Origin: Ascoidea rubescens DSM 1968
Lineage: Eukaryota; Ascomycota; Saccharomycetes; Ascoideales; Ascoideaceae
Length of the DNA stretch: 64,000 nucleotides
Assembly: GCF_001661345.1 (NCBI RefSeq)
Contig: NW_017962920.1
Location: 853,524 to 917,523 of the forward strand
Reading direction: 5' to 3'
Positions 31,880 through 42,677 of this stretch are shown here, piece by piece (the stretch's first letter is position 1; each line of letters opens with the position of its first letter). Under the pieces are notes generated by a model. That model saw only the letters and a list, made by a program, of their open reading frames with translations. It searched no databases and had not been told where the DNA came from. The position numbers were made by a program, and so were the translations under genes.

Positions 31880-32270
31880 GTAAGGAGGGGCACAAAAACA
31901 GCGCGCCGATTCCTCACGCAAATATGGCACGCAGCCGCAACGCAGCCGCGACCCGGCATTAGACGACACGCGCATGAACCCGACTCTGCGCGGATCTAGC
32001 GAGCCAGCGCTAGCCCAATGCGGCATGTTGTGGTGCCGGCTGAAATCCGGGCTTGCGGGCCTTCTGCCGCTCAAGATTCGAGACGATGAGTTGGGCAGGC
32101 TCGCAGTGTCGATGGAGGAAGAGAACCATCTCCAGCACAGCGGGTCTTGAGCATAATCCCCAGAGCACAGGTGTTGCACTGAGAGTTCCAGAGTTCCAGA
32201 GTTCCAGAATGCTAGAGCCCATGGCTCAAGTGCAGGAGCTTCAGAAGCAGCGCTGTCTCCAGCTCTGACG
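31880..32270. other. GC-rich island A in the gene desert
   Basis: About 390 bp that is far richer in G+C than the flanks, with many CpG-containing words (GCGCGCCG, CGCAGCCGCGACCCGG). Frames are open on both strands (for example 31709-32179 minus), but none encodes a recognisable domain. I could not match it to RNase P, MRP, SRP or telomerase RNA. Nature unknown. Confidence 0.5.
32183..32206 (+). repeat. 8-bp GAGTTCCA tandem repeat
   Basis: Three exact consecutive copies of GAGTTCCA at the right edge of GC-rich island A. Related in unit and period to the array at 33093-33140. Confidence 0.9.
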
Positions 32271-33092
32271 GCTACTGGCCTGTCTTACCGGCACATCAAA
32301 ACAATGCAGGGTTCAGCCTGGAGCTGAGAAAGGGCATTGGCACCATGCTGGTGGAAAAGATTCCAGAGACCTGTCAAATTCAATTTCCACCACCCGGAGT
32401 CCGAACAAGAAGACAACAGCAGCAAGGCCCTAATTAATAACAAACCGATTGATAAACAGTGCTTATAGCTCATCTATTTCCATGGACCTGTTGTACTGGC
32501 AAGTGGGTAGGATATTTTCAGGCCATTATGAACCGCACTTTTGGACTTGAATAATGCTGCAATTGTTATTGCAGTATAATAGAATCGTGTGAGGGAATTA
32601 AAATCAATTGGTATTGGTTATTTGCTTTTAGTGTGTTTAGCAGTAGATACGAAAATAAATAGGAATGGGGAAAAACTATCGATCATTATTATTCCAATAA
32701 TACATCAACCATTATAGTGGTAGAGATTTAAATATTTATATAGCTGGTTATATCAAGAGATATATGAAAAATACATGATTAAATATGTGAATAGATTTTT
32801 GAGTATAGCCAAAATTGGACAGCTTGATTATTCTTGATCATCTATTTTGTTTAGTTCAAATCAAGTAAGAAATCTGGGGCTGATAGTCTCAAAGTTCTAT
32901 TAATCAATCATTTTTGATTACCATAGAAGTGTTCGCTAATATTTATTGTTTAATATTGATTTTCTTTTCGCTATGTACAGTCTCGGTCATAATTGTAACA
33001 AATCTGCTTTTGTTTTTGTTTATCTTTGCGATGAAATAACAAGTAAATAAACTATCCTGTGCACATCCTACTATTCTCGTAATGGATTGTTT

Positions 33093-33140
33093 ATTCCAGT
33101 ATTCCAGTATTCCACGATTCCACGATTCCACGACTCCATA
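33093..33140 (+). repeat. 8-bp ATTCCAGT/ATTCCACG tandem repeat
   Basis: Two copies of ATTCCAGT, three of ATTCCACG and a sixth divergent unit ACTCCATA, all in 8-bp register. Shares the TTCCA core, orientation and period with the 32183-32206 array. Confidence 0.9.
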
Positions 33141-33469
33141 ATCCCAAAATATCCTGCTACGGTAGCACTACTGCTTGTAGTCGACACTAACTCTGCCCTG
33201 CTCTGATGGTGAAAGGCTAAAAATATAATAAAAAGTGTTCCTCTTTTTCGACCCACCTTGATTTGTTGATTATTCTCCACCAAAAGCGTACACTGCACTG
33301 TCTGGCTCAAGCAAAGCGCGTTGTATGTTGCAAACACTACGAATACCCAGTCACCATTACTCACCATCACAGCAAACATCGACAGCAAATAGAGCCTCAA
33401 CAACAATTTAGCATTTATTATCCGATCAGCCAAAAGGTTGTGTTACTGCTTTTACCCCAGATTTCAAGT

Positions 33470-33890
33470 GGCAGACCTGAGCGGTCTCCGGAAGTGCGCT
33501 GGAAGAGCCATTCCGGTGTCAAGAGCACGCGCACCGGGAGGAGCTTTAGCCCGATCAGGCAGCGTTAGCGGCCCTGGCTCTGCTACAGGCGCGAGATAGC
33601 GGATTCTGCGTGGTCGGTATACGCCCAATCGGGCAGGTCTGGCAAGGCCGCACGCTGGGTCCATCCCGGTTCCCACCGCACCAGGCCTGGGCCGTACCCC
33701 TGCGGAGCGGCAGCGGAGGCGCTGACCGGGAGAGCAGCCTTCAACCGCGCCTGCTCGGAACGTCGAAGCTGCGTGTGGGTGCATTCGGATGCGTGTGTAC
33801 AACGCGATATACCGCTATCAGGCCCGCGCTGGCGCCGGCAACGATTTCGCGTGCGCGAGAGGGGGGTGGCCTGTGCAGCTCTAGAGCTCT
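33470..33890. other. GC-rich island B in the gene desert
   Basis: About 420 bp of very GC-rich sequence with sharp edges against AT-rich DNA, dense in CpG and short inverted words. Frames are open on both strands (33464-33802 minus, 33610-33921 plus) simply because stop codons are rare in such DNA. The translations (Arg/Pro/Ala-rich) match nothing I know. Together with island A it brackets about 1.2 kb of ordinary AT-rich DNA. Confidence 0.5.
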
Positions 33891-34618
33891 CGACCCAGTT
33901 CTTTCTTTTATCTGTTCTTGATGGCCTTGCTTTTGTATGTTCTCTACACTGTACTCAAGCTGCTCTTCTTCCAAAGTGGTGTGTTGCTGTTCGCTAAACA
34001 GCAATATTCAATGCTGTGAGACTGGACGATCCATTTTAGATTTAGAGTTTTCAACTTAAAATTTAACTAATAAACAACAATTTTTTTTTTTTGGGTTTTT
34101 TTATTTCTTTACTGTTTTTTGTTTGTTGGTTGTTAATTATATTTGTTTGGCTTTTGATTTGGGTTATATACTTCCTGATGATATTTGTATAAATATATTC
34201 AATATCTCTGTGCTTTTTCATTTCTTTTTCATCTCTTTCTTATTCCATCTTTAATATCGATACCTCCATCAATACCAATTTTCCATATCATTTCCAAAAG
34301 ATATTTCATATCTCAACACAACTCAACTCAAGAGTTCAATTCAATTGATATAATTATTTTATTCAATTATCATACTTTTTGATTCAAGAGACTGCAAAAG
34401 TAAAAACAATAAAAAGAACAAAAAAAACATACATTCAATTCAAAAATCAATAAATATTATCTTTCAACTACAATTTCTGTAATTCCTCCAAAAATTAAAA
34501 CAAACATACAAATAATTAAATTATCCACTATTTTTAATTCAATTGCAATTTCCAATCACATTTTCATTCACATTTTCATTCACATTTTCATTCAATTACC
34601 TTCTAATATCCTCTCAAA
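33891..34618. promoter_or_regulatory. Right arm of the gene desert and malic enzyme promoter/leader
   Basis: AT-rich, with A- and T-runs at 34080-34105. A 12-bp tandem CACATTTTCATT (three copies, about 34558-34594) lies just before the malic enzyme start. No gene seen. Confidence 0.45.
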
Positions 34619-36580
34619 ATGACTGTATCCTCCACTTTAGACAACAGATCTGGTGTATCGTACCCATCTTCTTCTGACGATGAAGCCTTTTCTTCCTCCG
34701 AATATAGAATCCCAACTTCAGCTGGCAGAATGCTCACAAATGTTAGAACCCACACTTTAACAAAAAGAACTCCCATCGGCTGGAAAGCTGAAATGCTATA
34801 CTCCAACAGAAAACCAAAATCAACTAGATTGACCTCTGATGGTTCAATTGAATGTGATTTGACCGGTTTCCAAATCTTAAACTCCCCTCTATTCAACAAA
34901 GGTACTGCCTTCTCTCTCGAAGAAAGAGCTGCTTTCGGTTTACAAGGTCTTCTACCTCCTGTTGTCAACACTCTTGATGAACAAGTTGAAAGAGCTTACA
35001 AACAATTATCTGTCTTGAGAACTCCCTTGGGCAAAAATGACTTCTGTACCTCCATGAGACAACAAAATAAAATCCTATTCTACGAATTGGTCAGAAGACA
35101 TATCAGAGAATTACTTCCAATCATCTATACTCCAACTGAAGGTGATGCCATTGCTGCCTTTTCCCATCGTTTCAGAAAACCAGAAGGTTGTTTCTTGGAT
35201 ATCACTGACCCGGAAAGTGTCGAGACAAGATTAGCTGCTTTCGGTAAATCAAAGGATGTTGACTACATCGTTGTCTCAGATGGTGAAGGTATCTTGGGTA
35301 TCGGTGATCAGGGTGTCGGTGGTATCAGAATCTCTATCTCGAAATTGTCTCTTATGACCTTATGTGGTGGTATCCATCCAGGTAGAGTTATCCCAGTCTG
35401 TTTAGATGTTGGTACGAACAACAAAACTTTATCCGATGACGAGCTATACATGGGTAACAGATTCCCCAGAGTTAGAGGTGAAGCCTATGACGCCTTCTGC
35501 GATCGTTTTATTGAAGTCGTTAAAAAAAGATTCCCCAACGCTGTTGTCCATTTTGAAGACTTTGGTGTTCTTAATGCCAGAAACTTATTGAAAAGATATA
35601 GAAACAGAATCTCCTGTTTCAACGATGATATCCAAGGTACAGGTGCCGTTGTTATGTCCTCCATTATCGCTGGTTTGAACTTCACAAACAGAGAACTACT
35701 AGACTCCAAAATCGTTGTCTACGGTTCAGGTTCCGCTGGTTTAGGTATTGCTGATCAAATCGTCTCTCATATGGTTACTCATGGTGCTACTGTCCAAGAA
35801 GCCAGAGATAAGATCCACTGTATGGATCGTTTTGGTTTAATTGTCAAATCAATGAAGGAAACTGGCTTGGCCAGCGAGGACCAACTACTATACGCCGATG
35901 ATGATAAAGACTGGGAAAACGTCAACATCAAATCCTTAAGAGAAGTTGTCGAACACGTCAAACCAACCATCTTGATTGGTTGTTCAACTCAAGCTGGTGC
36001 TTTTACTGAAGAAGTCGTCAAAACCATGTACAAATATAACCCAAGACCAATTATCTTCCCATTATCAAACCCAACTAGATTACATGAAGCTGTTCCAAAA
36101 GACTTGATGGAATGGACTGATTGCAACGCTTTAGTCGCCACTGGCTCTCCCTTCAAGCCATACAAGGGTTACGTCTCATCTGAAAATAACAACTGTTTCT
36201 CATTCCCAGGTATTGGTTTGGGTGCTGTTTTATCCAGATCAACAACCATCAGTGATGAAATGATCAGTGCTGCTGTCGACGAATTAGCCAAAATGTCTCC
36301 AAAGGTTAGTAATCCAAAAGCTGGTTTACTACCTCCAGTCGAAGAAATCACTGTTGCCTCATCAAGAATCGCCACAGCTGTTATATTAAAGGCTCTTGAA
36401 CAAGGTTTAGCTAGAATTGAAAACGAATTCCAACCAGGTACAAGAAAATCTAGAAAAGTTGTTGTTCCAAGAGACTTTGATGAATGTCATGAATGGGTCA
36501 AAGCACAAATGTGGAAACCAGAATACAGACCATACATTAAAGTTGAGCATCAACAAGATATTCACACTCATCAATATTAG
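34619..36580 (+). CDS. MAE1: NAD(P)-dependent malic enzyme
   Basis: Product of 653 residues covering the full malic enzyme fold. Motifs include LYELV-type FYELVRRHIRELLPIIYTPT (near 170), VSDGEGILGIGDQGVGG (near 225), FEDFGVLNARNLLKRYRNRI and FNDDIQGTGAV (metal/substrate site, near 335), and the Rossmann turn YGSGSAGLGIADQ (near 368). The enzyme oxidatively decarboxylates malate to pyruvate. The N-terminus (MTVSSTLDNRSGVSYPSSSD) is Ser/Asp-rich rather than basic, so I see no mitochondrial presequence, although S. cerevisiae Mae1 is mitochondrial. The true location is therefore open. Codon bias suggests good expression. Cofactor preference cannot be read with confidence. Confidence 0.95.
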   Translation: MTVSSTLDNRSGVSYPSSSDDEAFSSSEYRIPTSAGRMLTNVRTHTLTKRTPIGWKAEMLYSNRKPKSTRLTSDGSIECDLTGFQILNSPLFNKGTAFSLEERAAFGLQGLLPPVVNTLDEQVERAYKQLSVLRTPLGKNDFCTSMRQQNKILFYELVRRHIRELLPIIYTPTEGDAIAAFSHRFRKPEGCFLDITDPESVETRLAAFGKSKDVDYIVVSDGEGILGIGDQGVGGIRISISKLSLMTLCGGIHPGRVIPVCLDVGTNNKTLSDDELYMGNRFPRVRGEAYDAFCDRFIEVVKKRFPNAVVHFEDFGVLNARNLLKRYRNRISCFNDDIQGTGAVVMSSIIAGLNFTNRELLDSKIVVYGSGSAGLGIADQIVSHMVTHGATVQEARDKIHCMDRFGLIVKSMKETGLASEDQLLYADDDKDWENVNIKSLREVVEHVKPTILIGCSTQAGAFTEEVVKTMYKYNPRPIIFPLSNPTRLHEAVPKDLMEWTDCNALVATGSPFKPYKGYVSSENNNCFSFPGIGLGAVLSRSTTISDEMISAAVDELAKMSPKVSNPKAGLLPPVEEITVASSRIATAVILKALEQGLARIENEFQPGTRKSRKVVVPRDFDECHEWVKAQMWKPEYRPYIKVEHQQDIHTHQY

Positions 36581-38721
36581 TTTTTTAAAAAAAAAAATTA
36601 CTATCATTCAAAAAATTATACAAATTATACAAATTATACAATATGAAAATTAATTAAGAAAAATTAGTTTCATTTTTTAATTTTTTTTTTTCTTTTATTC
36701 TTTATATTCGTTTCAGTTCATTTTTTATTTTTTTTAATTTTGAAAAGGAAGAAAGAAAAGTGTTCCAATTATCTATTAGTTTAAATAATTGTGAGATTTT
36801 TTTATTGTTTTTAACTTATTTTTTGTTTTTAAATAATCATTTTCGAAACTTTTTGTTTGGGGTATTATATTTTTATTTTTCTCGTTTCATTTTACAAGTT
36901 TAGTTTTTTATATTGCATTTATTATGTTTTATTTTTTTTTCATTTGATTTATATACTACCTAATACAATAAACAACTATAATTTCAATATCAATTCTCCA
37001 TTGCCGATTTATCACTGCAATCAAATTAACCCCAGATTAGATCAGATAAGACTTAAGATAACCAAAAACACACAAATCTGCAAAGCTCAAAGCAATAATA
37101 CATCAGCACAACAGCCAATCAGAGAGAAGTATATTCACAACAGCACTTTATCAAATACAGCAGCTGAAAAATACCTGTATGAAACCAAACCGTTTGATTT
37201 TCTACAATTTTTGCGTACAAGATTCCCTGTAATTTCAGAGAGAAGTCCAGAATCTGCACACACACGATACATAACATGAAGGGCTATTAGGTAACCGCTT
37301 AGTGTCGGTGCTTGCAAAAAGTATAATTACTGATTCCGAAAGCCCATTTCCAAAATTTCCTTGATGGTCAACAAAATGAGCTATTTTCCAGGTGCTTGAG
37401 AGTTTTTAAAAGTATTTAAAACCCTCGCTCTATTTGGCTGGAAAATGACATGGACCTAAGCAGACTGAAATCGGCGATGGAGCTTTTCTTGAAACTGATC
37501 AGCCTGGTTGAATCAAGTCAAGAAATGAGGGATAAACAGTGGCAGAGGGGGTGACTCCAGCTGCCTGGAATCACAGTCCAGAGGAAAAATTACAAAGAAT
37601 TCTGACAAACGCAACAACTTCAACGACAAATCCAGTTGGAGACTCTCCATCAAAAACTGCTATTGTTTTTCTTTTCAACTGTTTTCTCAGACCCAGAATT
37701 CCCCAGAATTCTAATCTATCCACAACAATGGTCTCCGCGACTATACGCATAAACGCGTCAGACAGCGCTCTTACACATCTGGCCAATGGCAGGGTGCAAA
37801 AAAACTAGAAAAAGGGAGTAAATCCCGATTTGGCTTTTTCGGCACTTGCTGGAGTCTTTTTCTTGTGTATTTTATCGAAAACCATCCACGAATCTTTCTT
37901 CAACTGGATGTGAATTTATTTGGGTTGGTTTTATCTTCTCTTGTTATCCTCTTTTTTTTCTCTCGTTTTCCTTTCGTTTTTATCGCACTGGGAGGGGTCT
38001 TTTGTGCGTTTTCCTCTCCATACAACTATCCACAGTACTTAATGCCGGCCATTTACTCAGGTATTTCCGGTATACTTGAGAGCTAAAAACCGCCCCTCGG
38101 CCTTAACTATGGCCTCCCCCACGACTTTCCAAAAGGAAACCTTTTTACTACAGCCCTTTTCGCTGAAAATGGTTGAAAATGAGTTAAAATAATGAAAATG
38201 ATCAAGCTGATTATATCCAAGCAGACAAAAGTGGTTTATCTGATGGTTGATGCCAATCTTAATCATCTCCAATAATGAAAACACAGCACCTCTTCATGTA
38301 TTTTCCAGCAGGTAGTTTAAGTAGTTTAAATGTGGAGTAGCTATCTTTTTTTTTTTTTCATCAATAAAAGAAATTTCAATCAAGAAATGTATAAATATCC
38401 CATCAGAATTCGTTTTTTCTTCCTATTTTTTATCATTATATATAGCCGCTGATCAACAATCATAATAAATATCAATTAAATTTATAATAACAGTAATAAT
38501 ACTTTTTGTTCTAATAATATCACCAACAAAACCACCCTTATTATCGTCTAATTGCTTTTATTTTCTTTTTCCTCACTTCTATCTCACTGGTTAATCGGTC
38601 TATCCATCTAATTGCATTTTTTTTATTTTCTCTCATCGATTCACCATAGTATTAAGTATTCTACTAAATATCCCATTCAATATTCTTTTCCCCATAATAT
38701 TCACATACTCATACACTCAAA
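36581..38721. other. 2.1-kb intergenic region before DLD1
   Basis: AT-rich to about 37000, then mixed. A tandem AAATTATAC occurs at 36613-36641. An MluI-type ACGCGT lies at 37753 and a variant of the URS1-like word (GTGTCGGTGCTT) at 37302-37313. Short frames (37539-37808 plus, 37571-37786 minus) have no recognisable family. Presumed malic enzyme 3' end and DLD1 promoter. Confidence 0.4.
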
Positions 38722-40467
38722 ATGTTTACCAATTCCTTTAGATCTAATCCTATAAGAAACCAATTGAGATACAATCTTAAAAATTTCAAAAACCCCAATA
38801 ACCTCAAAAACCTCAATAACAAACGATTTTACTCTGAAAAATCAAAATACTTTCCCAAGGAATCTCCAAGAGAAGTAATTGGAAGATTTGCTACCTGGGC
38901 TGCACTCTTCACGATTGGTTTAGCCTATGGCTCATACAGAACTGTTGACAAAATACATGAACATCCCTTACCACATTTATTCCCAAATTCTTCAATTACT
39001 CCCCTTGACGATTTATTAAAACCTGTTTATGGTTCCACTGCTGATTTCGAAAAGGCTTTTAAAGAAGTCATTGAGTTATTGCCAGAAGGCCACACTTCAA
39101 CCTCCCAATCAGAATTGGATCATCACTCTGATACCTATTGGAACTCTCATCATGCCACTGACGAACAAAGACCTGCCATGATCGTTTGGCCCGAATCAAC
39201 TGAAGAGGTTTCCAAAATCTTGAAGATTTGCAACAGCTATAAAATTCCTGTGACTCCATATTCTGGCGGTACCTCTTTAGAAGGCCATTTTATTCCAACG
39301 AGAGGCGGTATCTGTTTAGATTTGAACAAAATGAATCACATCTTATCGATCAACGAAAGTGATTTGGATATCACATTGCAACCTTCAGTTGGCTGGGAGG
39401 ATTTGGAAGAGTACTTACATCCAAAGGGCTTATTATTCGGTCCTGATCCTGGCCCAGGTGCTGAAATTGGAGGAATGATTGCTACTTCTTGTTCAGGAAC
39501 CAATGCTGCAAGATATGGTACAATGAAGGAAAACGTTTTAAGTCTTACTGTTGTCTTGGCCGATGGAACAATCATCAAAACTAAAAAAAGGCCTCGCAAA
39601 TCTGCTGCTGGTTATAATTTAACTGGTTTATTCATTGGCAGTGAAGGTACTTTAGGCGTGGTAACTGAGGCCACTTTGAGATTGAATGTCAGACCCCAAA
39701 ATGAAACTGTTGCAGTGGTTCCCTTTCCTTCAATTGAAGATGCTGCCAAATCTGTTGAGCAAATTGTTTCCAAGGGCATCCAAGTCAATGCTGTAGAGTT
39801 ATTGGATGATGAAATGATGAAATGCATTAATATCTCCGGCGAGACGTCTAAAACCTGGGTTGAAAAACCAACATTGTTTTTTAAGTTAGCCGGTTCTAAA
39901 AACGGCTTGAAAGAGATGGTGAGCACTGTTAAAGATATCACCAAAGGCAACAATGGTATTGATTTCGAGTTTGCAAACACTGAAGAGGAAAGACAGGAGT
40001 TATGGGCTGCAAGAAAAGTGGCACTTTGGTCAACCATTAATTATGGAAAGACGCTCAATCCTGATATTCAAGTTTGGACCACTGATGTTGCTGTTCCTGT
40101 GTCTAAATTGGCCAATGTTTTGAAAGAGACTAAAGACGATATGAAAAAATCAGGTCTAACAGCCACTTTGGTTGGGCATGTTGGGGATGGAAATTTCCAT
40201 GCTTTCTTGTTATACGATAAAGAGACAAGAAAAACGGCAGAAGATTTAGTGGAAAGAATGGTGCACCGAGCTCTTGAAAATGAAGGTACATGTACTGGTG
40301 AGCATGGAGTTGGTTATGGTAAACGAGATTTTTTGATTAACGAAATTGGACAAGATCCAATCAGCTTGATGAGAAAGATTAAAATGGCATTGGATCCAAA
40401 CCGAATTTTGAATGCTGATAAAGTTTTCCGGATTGATCCAGACGAACCATTAGTTGAGCATAAATGA
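38722..40467 (+). CDS. DLD1: Mitochondrial D-lactate dehydrogenase (cytochrome c), FAD enzyme
   Basis: Product of 581 residues, close to S. cerevisiae Dld1 (587). The Asn/Lys/Arg-rich N-terminus ending in NNKRFYSEKS is a mitochondrial presequence. A hydrophobic segment follows (about 56-72, WAALFTIGLAYGSY), consistent with inner-membrane sorting. The PCMH-type FAD domain (about 145-325) has PYSGGTSLEGH, GLLFGPDPGPGAEIGGMIAT and GSEGTLGVVTEATL. The C-terminal FAD-oxidase domain ends with GHVGDGNFHAFLLY and GTCTGEHGVGYGKRDFL. It oxidises D-lactate to pyruvate and passes electrons to cytochrome c. Transcription on non-fermentable carbon is known in S. cerevisiae; the link with RDS2 in this window is only suggestive. 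Confidence 0.95.
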   Translation: MFTNSFRSNPIRNQLRYNLKNFKNPNNLKNLNNKRFYSEKSKYFPKESPREVIGRFATWAALFTIGLAYGSYRTVDKIHEHPLPHLFPNSSITPLDDLLKPVYGSTADFEKAFKEVIELLPEGHTSTSQSELDHHSDTYWNSHHATDEQRPAMIVWPESTEEVSKILKICNSYKIPVTPYSGGTSLEGHFIPTRGGICLDLNKMNHILSINESDLDITLQPSVGWEDLEEYLHPKGLLFGPDPGPGAEIGGMIATSCSGTNAARYGTMKENVLSLTVVLADGTIIKTKKRPRKSAAGYNLTGLFIGSEGTLGVVTEATLRLNVRPQNETVAVVPFPSIEDAAKSVEQIVSKGIQVNAVELLDDEMMKCINISGETSKTWVEKPTLFFKLAGSKNGLKEMVSTVKDITKGNNGIDFEFANTEEERQELWAARKVALWSTINYGKTLNPDIQVWTTDVAVPVSKLANVLKETKDDMKKSGLTATLVGHVGDGNFHAFLLYDKETRKTAEDLVERMVHRALENEGTCTGEHGVGYGKRDFLINEIGQDPISLMRKIKMALDPNRILNADKVFRIDPDEPLVEHK

Positions 40468-42307
40468 GTTACTAACAAGTGGTTTTATTCCTTATTTGAT
40501 AACCGATAATATTTTTTTTTGATTTTATTTTATTTGTGAAAATATTTTCGAGTTATTTTGATTCATTCCCATGTCCTTAGTATTTAAATCTATTTTTCCA
40601 AGATTTAGTACTTATTTATCAACTGCATTAACAATTTAAACATATTTTTGATTTGATTTGATTTGTATAATTGGTGATATTGTTAAAACCTATTGTGTAT
40701 CCTTTTATTTTATTTAGTTTCCAGCTTTCTGTTCTTTTATTTCTTTTATTAATTGTATCACATTGCTCTATTTTTTAATTTTTTTTTTTCATTTCCTTTT
40801 TTATTGTTTTTTTTATTTTATAGATTCCTTTATACCATTTGATATATATAGATAATTATAATTTTCATTGTTATTTTTTTTAGAGTAGTAAGTAGTAGTA
40901 TAATAAGTTGGCGGGAGATGGATAATATTCTGTTTTCTGGATTCATTTGTAGATTGTTTTGTTATCGAATAGCGTATTCAAAGATGGAAGAGAGATATAT
41001 AAATACGTGTGTTATCTGAAAAGAGAAATGTAGAGAGAAAGGCGTTTTGAAAGAACGCTAGGAACGTTTTAATTCCTTCATAAGAATACAATTGGAAGAG
41101 TAGGTTTTAAAATGTATTGGAAATAGTTGGGCAACGCTTAAGAAGGGTTTGAAAACAGTCAAGTATGGTAGCTTTTTAAAGGATTGAAATAAACAAGTTA
41201 AGAGGATAGTTTAGTGGATTGAAAATTAGCATTTTGACGAAACAGTCGCCTTTATAATATATATTTTTCTAAAGGATTACTGTTTCAAATTAGATTTCCA
41301 TTTGGGAGCAGTCCTCAATTGTATTATCTGTTTGACGTGGATGGGTATAATCTATAATCTGGGAATCTGATGTGATTTGATGTGATCTGATTAGTGAAAG
41401 TGAGAGGTAGATATAATAGGCTCTGATTAGATGGCAAATATGAAAAGGATAATTAAAACACATTAAATTTGATTAGATAAAGACAGTTTCAAATTAAGCA
41501 AAATTAAAAAATGACTCCTTAATCTTAATCTTAATTTTAATTTTAATTAATTCTAATTCTAATCGTGGTTAGTGTTTTTCAATGTTGAGTTGGGAAAATG
41601 AATCTGTATACAAGATTTTGAAACAGTGAATATATAAGCAGGCAGTCATTTCAGTAGCTGTTTTGAACAATAAAAGCAGTGTGGCATATTTTCTTGCAAA
41701 AAGTAATCTAATCAGCTAATCAGCAAATATTTGGGAATGGACTGCTGAATAGGATACATTTTGGAAGCTCAGTACCAAAGCACTTCAAATTGTTATTATT
41801 ACTCGCTGAGGGAAACTAAATTTTCACTCTAAAAATATGCCAAAATAATTATTGGCAGTTTGGAAAAGCAGATAAATAATAAACAAGCCCTGATAAGTTT
41901 TGCTGAATGGTCTTTGTTGGAAAAATGCTTTTAACTTATTCTGATTTCTGGAGGTTTCAAACAAAAGTTGTGAAGTATTCCAGTTTTTTTGGGCTCGGAA
42001 ATCAAAAACAAAATTTCACTGTGTTTTCAAGACATTTCTCGAGACCCGCTTCTCTGGTCGGCGCTGATTGTGAGTTGAGAGACGTAAACTAGTGTGATCC
42101 AACCTGTGGTTGCGTCTTCCTGCATGTACCTCCCATGGTCACGTGATTAAGAACTTCTTTGTATTACTTTTGCTGAGAGGGTTTTTTTGGAGTTGGAAGG
42201 GTTCAAACAGCAGTTCAAAAGTAGCTAAGAAGCAATTCAACATTGGTTAGAACTATTCAAAAACCTCAGCCCGTGGAGCTTATTGGCCAGAGATTGAAGA
42301 CGAATAT
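40468..42307. other. 1.8-kb intergenic region after DLD1
   Basis: AT-rich. Contains TTAATC/TTAATT-like direct repeats at 41518-41565 and TGATGTGATT/TGATGTGATC words at 41368-41390. A perfect TCACGTGA (Cbf1/E-box type) lies at 42139-42146. No gene or RNA recognised. Confidence 0.4.
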
Positions 42308-42677
42308 TCATTTACCACTATCTTCCTGATTCTGATGGTGTCGTGGAATAAGCTCTGGATCTGCATTTTCTGTTGTGATTTCCTTTGCCAAATGTGCTAA
42401 TTGTTGGTGATCGACAGAGGATTCGACAATGTTCCAAACTCTATTGATCCAAACTGAAAAGTTTTCCACTTTTCTCTTTCCAACTCCTGAAATCAACCAC
42501 CTATTATGCAAAAAAATTGCACTTTGCCTGGAACCAAAATAAATCAGGCCAATTTTGCCTGCTAACTTTGAAAATGTATCACTACTCACCATGTCCTTTA
42601 TGTATTGTCTCCAAGAATTGTCTTGACTATCTTGCTAGAGATCCCAAATTTCGTGTTATTTGCTGAATTGTCACCAT
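42308..42677 (-). CDS. Possible small gene, frame interrupted
   Basis: On the minus strand an ATG at 42677 opens a 16-codon frame MVTIQQITRNLGSLAR, which looks like the start of a mitochondrial targeting sequence. It stops, but the frame one base along is open to 42308 and reads QDNSWRQYIKDMVSSDTFSK onward through KIGLIYFGSRQSAIFLHNRW and VENFSVWINRVWNIV. The two parts read like one protein of about 125 residues. Causes could be a frameshift mutation or assembly error, a +1 recoding site, an unrecognised intron, or chance. The continuous ATG frame starts at 42592 (94 residues). I recognise no family. Treated as tentative. Confidence 0.3.

Noticed and set aside
31709-32179. 156-codon minus-strand frame in GC-rich island A
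   Set aside because: Open frames are expected in GC-rich DNA; the translation is Ser/Cys/Pro-rich without domains and other frames are open too.
32395-32410. A TCCGAA word resembling part of a point-centromere CDEIII
   Set aside because: No CDEI or highly AT-rich CDEII at proper spacing, and point centromeres are limited to Saccharomycetaceae and close kin.
33464-33921. Frames on both strands in GC-rich island B
   Set aside because: Arg/Pro/Ala-rich on both strands, explained by lack of stop codons at high GC; no homology recognised.
37539-37808. 89-codon plus frame and antisense 71-codon frame
   Set aside because: Both strands open, no recognisable domain, non-ATG start for the plus frame.
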